Of a stretch of DNA of 8,473 bases, positions 6,122 through 8,473 are shown in pieces (the stretch's first letter is position 1; each line of letters opens with the position of its first letter). This DNA is from Beijerinckiaceae bacterium (GTDB lineage: Bacteria > Pseudomonadota > Alphaproteobacteria > Rhizobiales > Beijerinckiaceae), in assembly GCA_947380915.1 (NCBI GenBank), contig CANCSY010000130.1, positions 1-8,473 of the forward strand. Direction: 5' to 3'. Below the pieces are notes generated by a model. It saw only the letters and a list, made by a program, of their open reading frames with translations, ran no database searches and was not told the DNA's origin. Both the position numbers and the translations under genes were made by a program.

Positions 6122-6568
6122 ATGTATCGTCACATCTTGATCGCAACAGATGGATCCGAACGGGCGCATCATGCGCTGGTTCACGGGCTGGCTCTGGCTA
6201 AAGCCGTTGGCGCGAGCGTGACGGCGCTGACCGCCACCGAGCCATGGACGGCGACGGAGATGGCGTCCCGCGCGGCGCTGGGCGACCGGCGACCAATTGA
6301 TGATTACGAGCACGAAGCGCAGGCCATGGCCCAACGCATTCTCGACACGGCGCGCGACAAGGCCGCCGCAACAGGCGTCACCTGCGATTATGTGCACGAG
6401 CCCGACAGCCGCCCTTCGGAGGCGATCCTGCGCGTGGCGCAGGCGCGGGGTTGCGATCTCATCGTTTTGTCCAGCCACGGGCGCGAGGGGCTGTCGCGCA
6501 TCTTCATTGGCAGTCAGGCGGGAGAGGTCATCGCAGGCGCGAAGGTTCCCGTGCTCGTCTGCCGCTGA
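6122..6568 (+). CDS. Universal stress protein (UspA family)
   Basis: This is a 148-aa single-domain cytoplasmic UspA-fold protein; such proteins dimerise and help cells survive starvation, oxidative stress and other arrests. It begins YRHILIATDGSERA (2-15) with D10 at the nucleotide-binding loop and ends with CDLIVLSSHGREG (111-123), FIGS (128-131) and VPVLVCR (142-148). The ATP-binding pattern G-2x-G-9x-G(S/T) reads S117-SH-G120-9x-G130-S131. Only the first Gly is replaced, by Ser, a common variant, so ATP binding is likely but not certain. Cys88, Cys111 and Cys147 are present. A very good ribosome binding site marks the start. The stop codon (6566-6568) is directly followed by the stop codon of the convergent hydrolase gene (6569-6571 on the other strand), with no spacer. 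It may be co-transcribed with the DUF1499 gene. Confidence 0.94.
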   Translation: MYRHILIATDGSERAHHALVHGLALAKAVGASVTALTATEPWTATEMASRAALGDRRPIDDYEHEAQAMAQRILDTARDKAAATGVTCDYVHEPDSRPSEAILRVAQARGCDLIVLSSHGREGLSRIFIGSQAGEVIAGAKVPVLVCR

Positions 6569-7477
6569 CTATCTGACGGCGTAATGGGCGGTGAGGGTCG
6601 CAGGCCCTCCCGCCTCCACCACGCCCCGCGCCACCAGATCCTCGAGGTGCGCCAGCACGGAGAGCCCCGCCGCATTGGTGAGGCGCGGGTCAAGCCCCTC
6701 ATAGATCTTCGCCACGATGGCGGGGATCGTGTCGAGGCCTGCGCGGATCGCGGTCACGATGGCGCCCTCGCGATAGCGCCGATGGCCCGCCAGCGCCCGC
6801 ACGAAGCGTTGGGGATCGCGCACCGGCCCGCCATGGCCGGGCCAGTAGATGGCGTCGGCCCGCGCCCGCAGCTTGTCCAGCGAGGCCATGTAGTCGCTCA
6901 TGTGCCCATCGGGCGGCCCCACGATGGTGGTGGACCAGGCCATCACATGATCGCCCGAAAACAGCGCATTCTCTTCCGCTAAAGCAAAGCACAGATGGTT
7001 CGAGGCGTGGCCGGGGGTATGGACGGCGGTGAGGGTATAGCCATCGCCTTTCAACACCTCGCCATCCTCCATCACCTGATCGGGCGCATGCTCCATGTCA
7101 TGGCTGGCGTCGAGGCGGCCCGAGGGCGCGTGTTCGATGGTGACATGGGGCTTGCAGCCCAGGATCGGCGCCCCCGTGAGTTCGCGCAGGCGCCTTGCGC
7201 CGGGGGAATGGTCGCGGTGGGTATGGGTGACGAGAATATGGGCGATGGTTTCGCCCTGCGCCGCCTGAATCAGGGCGGCCAGATGGGCCTCGTCCTCCGG
7301 GCCGGGATCAATCACCGCGAGGCGCCCGCGCCCCACGAGGTAAGAGCAGGTGCCCGTAAACGTGAAGGGCCCCCCATTGGGCGCAATGAGCCGTCGCACC
7401 AGCGGCGATACCTCGACCACTTCGCCAGCCCTGTAGGGCTGCTTGTCGTAGGGGATATCGTCTGGTTTCTCGGTCAT
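6569..7477 (-). CDS. MBL-fold metallo-hydrolase, LACTB2-like, with winged-helix tail
   Basis: This is a 302-aa metallo-beta-lactamase-fold hydrolase, probably cytoplasmic. The metal-binding motifs are complete: THTHRDH (84-90) with H85, H87, D89 and H90; HTPGHASNH (153-161) with H157; SGDHVMAW (174-181) with D176; and PGHGGPV (213-219) with H215. Residues from about 235 to the end form the helical/winged-helix tail of LACTB2-type proteins (NAAGLSVLAHLEDLVARGVV). Human LACTB2 is an endoribonuclease, but bacterial relatives are mostly untested, so the substrate is unknown. The ATG at 7477 is chosen because GAGGA lies 5 bases upstream; a GTG at 7489 overlaps that site and would add 4 residues. 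Before the relBE-like module arrived, this gene probably followed dnaE2 directly on the same strand, since a dnaE2 tail remnant ends at 7518. Confidence 0.9.
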   Translation of the reverse strand: MTEKPDDIPYDKQPYRAGEVVEVSPLVRRLIAPNGGPFTFTGTCSYLVGRGRLAVIDPGPEDEAHLAALIQAAQGETIAHILVTHTHRDHSPGARRLRELTGAPILGCKPHVTIEHAPSGRLDASHDMEHAPDQVMEDGEVLKGDGYTLTAVHTPGHASNHLCFALAEENALFSGDHVMAWSTTIVGPPDGHMSDYMASLDKLRARADAIYWPGHGGPVRDPQRFVRALAGHRRYREGAIVTAIRAGLDTIPAIVAKIYEGLDPRLTNAAGLSVLAHLEDLVARGVVEAGGPATLTAHYAVR

Positions 7478-7517
7478 GGCTTTCCTCACCCGAGGGCAGC
7501 ATAGGCCGGACGGGCGC

Positions 7518-7544
7518 TCAGTGGAAGTTGGGTTGGCGGCCTCT
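7518..7544 (-). pseudogene. Degraded remnant of the dnaE2 3' end
   Basis: Read on the minus strand, this stretch is AGA GGC CGC CAA CCC AAC TTC (the first seven codons), then CAC TGA, giving R-G-R-Q-P-N-F-H-stop. The intact dnaE2 end at 8162 gives R-G-R-N-F-H-stop. Thirteen bases (TCAGTGGAAGTTG on the plus strand: 7518-7530 and 8162-8174) are identical, and the Arg-Gly-Arg codons align if two extra codons are allowed. It lies 41 bp upstream of the hydrolase ATG, exactly where a dnaE2 stop would be expected if the toxin-antitoxin module were absent. A 13-bp match alone could be chance in a window this long; position and frame make it more convincing. Confidence 0.5.
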
Positions 7545-7554
7545 CTGGTTGCGC

Positions 7555-7591
7555 TTGAAAGACTTGTTAAGGGTGCTTATGATGGCGCCCT
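7555..7591 (+). promoter_or_regulatory. Toxin-antitoxin promoter with overlapping operator palindrome
   Basis: TTGAAA (7555-7560), a 17-bp spacer and TATGAT (7578-7583) are close to the sigma70 consensus, with a start near 7590. An imperfect inverted repeat, AGGGTGC (7570-7576) and GCGCCCT (7585-7591), with one mismatch and an 8-bp gap, brackets the -10. The antitoxin alone or with its toxin could bind here and repress, as is usual for YefM/Phd-type modules. Confidence 0.65.
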
Positions 7592-7605
7592 CAAGGAGGC
7601 TTTTC

Positions 7606-7854
7606 ATGGTTCACCACGTCCTCGCGGCGACCAGCGCCAGCGTTTCCGAATTGAAGAAAAACCCCATGGGCACAGTTGCTGCCGGCGAGGGCTTCCCGGT
7701 CGCGATCCTCAACCGCAACGAACCCGCCTTCTATTGCGTGCCTGCCAAAGCTTATGAGGCTATGCTGGAGCGGCTCGAAGATCTGGAGTTGAACGCCATC
7801 GCCGACGCGCGGGAAGGCCAGGTCGTCCACAAGGTCGCGCTGGATGATCTATGA
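7606..7854 (+). CDS. Type II antitoxin, Phd/YefM family
   Basis: This is an 82-aa antitoxin that neutralises the RelE-type toxin encoded next to it and probably represses their shared promoter. Residues 9-45 (SASVSELKKNP, GEGFPVAILNRNEPAFYCV) form the Phd/YefM/StbD-like DNA-binding fold, with the typical 'V-S-E-L-K-x-N-P' opening and an I-L-N-R-N turn. AYEAMLERLEDLEL (49-62) is the dimer helix. The acidic C-terminus (LNAIADAREGQ to ALDDL) should wrap the toxin. The ATG at 7606 is chosen for AGGAGG 6 bases upstream (7594-7599); the frame is open from an ATG at 7528, but the 26 extra codons cross the promoter. The 3' end overlaps the toxin start by 11 bp, so translation is likely coupled. Confidence 0.88.
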   Translation: MVHHVLAATSASVSELKKNPMGTVAAGEGFPVAILNRNEPAFYCVPAKAYEAMLERLEDLELNAIADAREGQVVHKVALDDL

Positions 7855-8134
7855 ATTGGGCTTTCTGGACGAGGCCCTGAAAGAGTGGCGCAAACTCGAC
7901 AGCGCCACGCGCGAGCAATTCAAGGCGAAGCTCACCGAGCGCCTGCAAAACCCGAAAATCCCCTCGGCGCGTCTGCATGGCGCGAAGGAGCGCTACAAGA
8001 TCAAACTGCGCAACGCGGGCTATCGGCTCGTTTATGAGGTCAGGGATCGCGAGGTGCTGGTGCTCGTGGTGGCGGTGGGCAAGCGGGAGCGCAATGAGGT
8101 TTACAAGGTGGCGGCGCGGCGGGGGGTGGAGTGA
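7844..8134 (+). CDS. Type II toxin, RelE family mRNA interferase
   Basis: This is a 96-aa RelE/ParE-fold toxin. RelE cleaves mRNA in the ribosomal A site and so stops translation. The residues known from E. coli RelE catalysis are all present at the same positions: K52 and K54 (RYKIKLRN, 50-57), R61 (GYRLVYEV, 59-66), R81 (GKRERNEVY, 79-87) and Y87. This favours true RNase activity over a gyrase-poisoning ParE role. The short N-terminal strand and helices (ALKEWRKLDSATREQFKAKL, 11-30) and the basic C-terminus (KVAARRGVE) are normal. The ATG at 7844 lies inside the last codons of the antitoxin gene. The gene converges on dnaE2, whose stop is 27 bp away. It is an acquired module by context, and ribosome-dependent cleavage is inferred from family. 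Confidence 0.92.
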   Translation: MIYELGFLDEALKEWRKLDSATREQFKAKLTERLQNPKIPSARLHGAKERYKIKLRNAGYRLVYEVRDREVLVLVVAVGKRERNEVYKVAARRGVE

Positions 8135-8161
8135 CGCCTGTCATCCCTCCGGCTTCGCTTT

Positions 8162-8473
8162 TCAGTGGAAGTTGCGCCCCCTCGGCATCACCGCCGCCTC
8201 CGCCGCAAGCACAAGACGCTGCGCCCGGTCGTGTTGCTTGGGCCGGTCCTGCGGGTGGCGCAGTTCGTCTGCGCGGGCGAGGTTGGAGAGTTGTGCGCCC
8301 TCCTGAGACAGCAGGCCCAGCATCGGCGTCAGATCCTCGAAGCTGTCGGCCACCATATGGATCACGCCCGCCTCGTTCTGCACCCGCCCGGTGATGGCGA
8401 TGAAGCGGCCACCCAGCACCACCGCCCGGTTCTGTTCGAAGATCTTCGGCCAGACGATGGCGTTGGCGACGCC
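8162..8473 (-). CDS. dnaE2: Error-prone DNA polymerase DnaE2, C-terminal fragment
   Basis: These are the last 103 codons of the error-prone C-family polymerase (DnaE2/ImuC). With ImuA and ImuB it performs SOS-induced translesion synthesis in bacteria lacking a typical PolV. The frame is open to the window edge, reading IVWPKIFEQNRAVVLGGRF, then ITGRVQNEAGVIHMVADSF. This is the C-terminal OB-fold region with the 'W-P-x-x-F/E' hallmark. The end, VMPRGRNFH, is characteristic of DnaE2 rather than replicative DnaE. The gene therefore continues to the right, where imuB and imuA would be expected upstream on the same strand. A poly-acidic clamp-binding tail is absent, as is usual. The stop (8164-8162) is part of the 13-bp sequence repeated at 7518-7530. 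Confidence 0.93.
   Translation of the reverse strand, partial: GVANAIVWPKIFEQNRAVVLGGRFIAITGRVQNEAGVIHMVADSFEDLTPMLGLLSQEGAQLSNLARADELRHPQDRPKQHDRAQRLVLAAEAAVMPRGRNFH

Noticed and set aside
477..8134. A defence island formed by Uma2 and the toxin-antitoxin pair
   Set aside because: They are more than 6 kb apart with housekeeping genes between, and no restriction, CRISPR, Abi or phage genes are present.

Overview
This is a GC-rich window that reads as alphaproteobacterial chromosome, perhaps Hyphomicrobiales. The clues are the DUF1499 membrane protein, a DnaE2-type error-prone polymerase tail, methylmalonyl-CoA mutase, and the high G/C at third codon positions. The assignment is inferred from protein resemblance and was not searched.

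Layout: (1) 1-282 (+) is the 3' end of methylmalonyl-CoA mutase (scpA). A GC-rich inverted pair of hairpins (REPIN-like, 290-434) follows, then a Uma2-family nuclease-fold gene on the minus strand (477-1058) and a second, degenerate copy of the scpA 3' end (1099-1224, +). (2) 1235-3416 (-) holds a histone-deacetylase-like amidohydrolase followed 28 bp later by an MFS transporter, probably one operon. (3) 3659-4261 (+) is a lipoprotein-type L,D-transpeptidase, facing a probable 56-aa ORF (4271-4441, -) and a MarR regulator (4578-5042, -) that has its own AT-rich promoter. (4) 5268-6568 (+) holds a DUF1499 membrane protein and a universal stress protein. (5) 6569-7477 (-) is a LACTB2-like metallo-beta-lactamase-fold hydrolase that ends exactly where the UspA gene ends. 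(6) 7606-8134 (+) is a YefM/Phd-RelE toxin-antitoxin pair with a near-consensus promoter and a candidate operator. (7) 8162-8473 (-) is the C-terminus of dnaE2, which enters from the right edge.

Most of the window is housekeeping: propionate/branched-chain catabolism, cell-wall cross-linking, stress response and mutagenic repair. The two accessory modules, Uma2 and relBE-like, share an unusual arrangement. Each lies immediately downstream of, and convergent with, a conserved gene (scpA or dnaE2). Each also separates the intact 3' end of that gene from a degraded second copy of the same 3' end. For scpA the copy is about 126 bp at about 88% identity. For dnaE2 it is a 13-bp exact match ending in the stop codon, plus a few more matching codons. 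This suggests that accessory genes were delivered with a replacement 3' end, so the host gene stayed intact. I saw no recombinase and no recognised defence island, so the mechanism is open.
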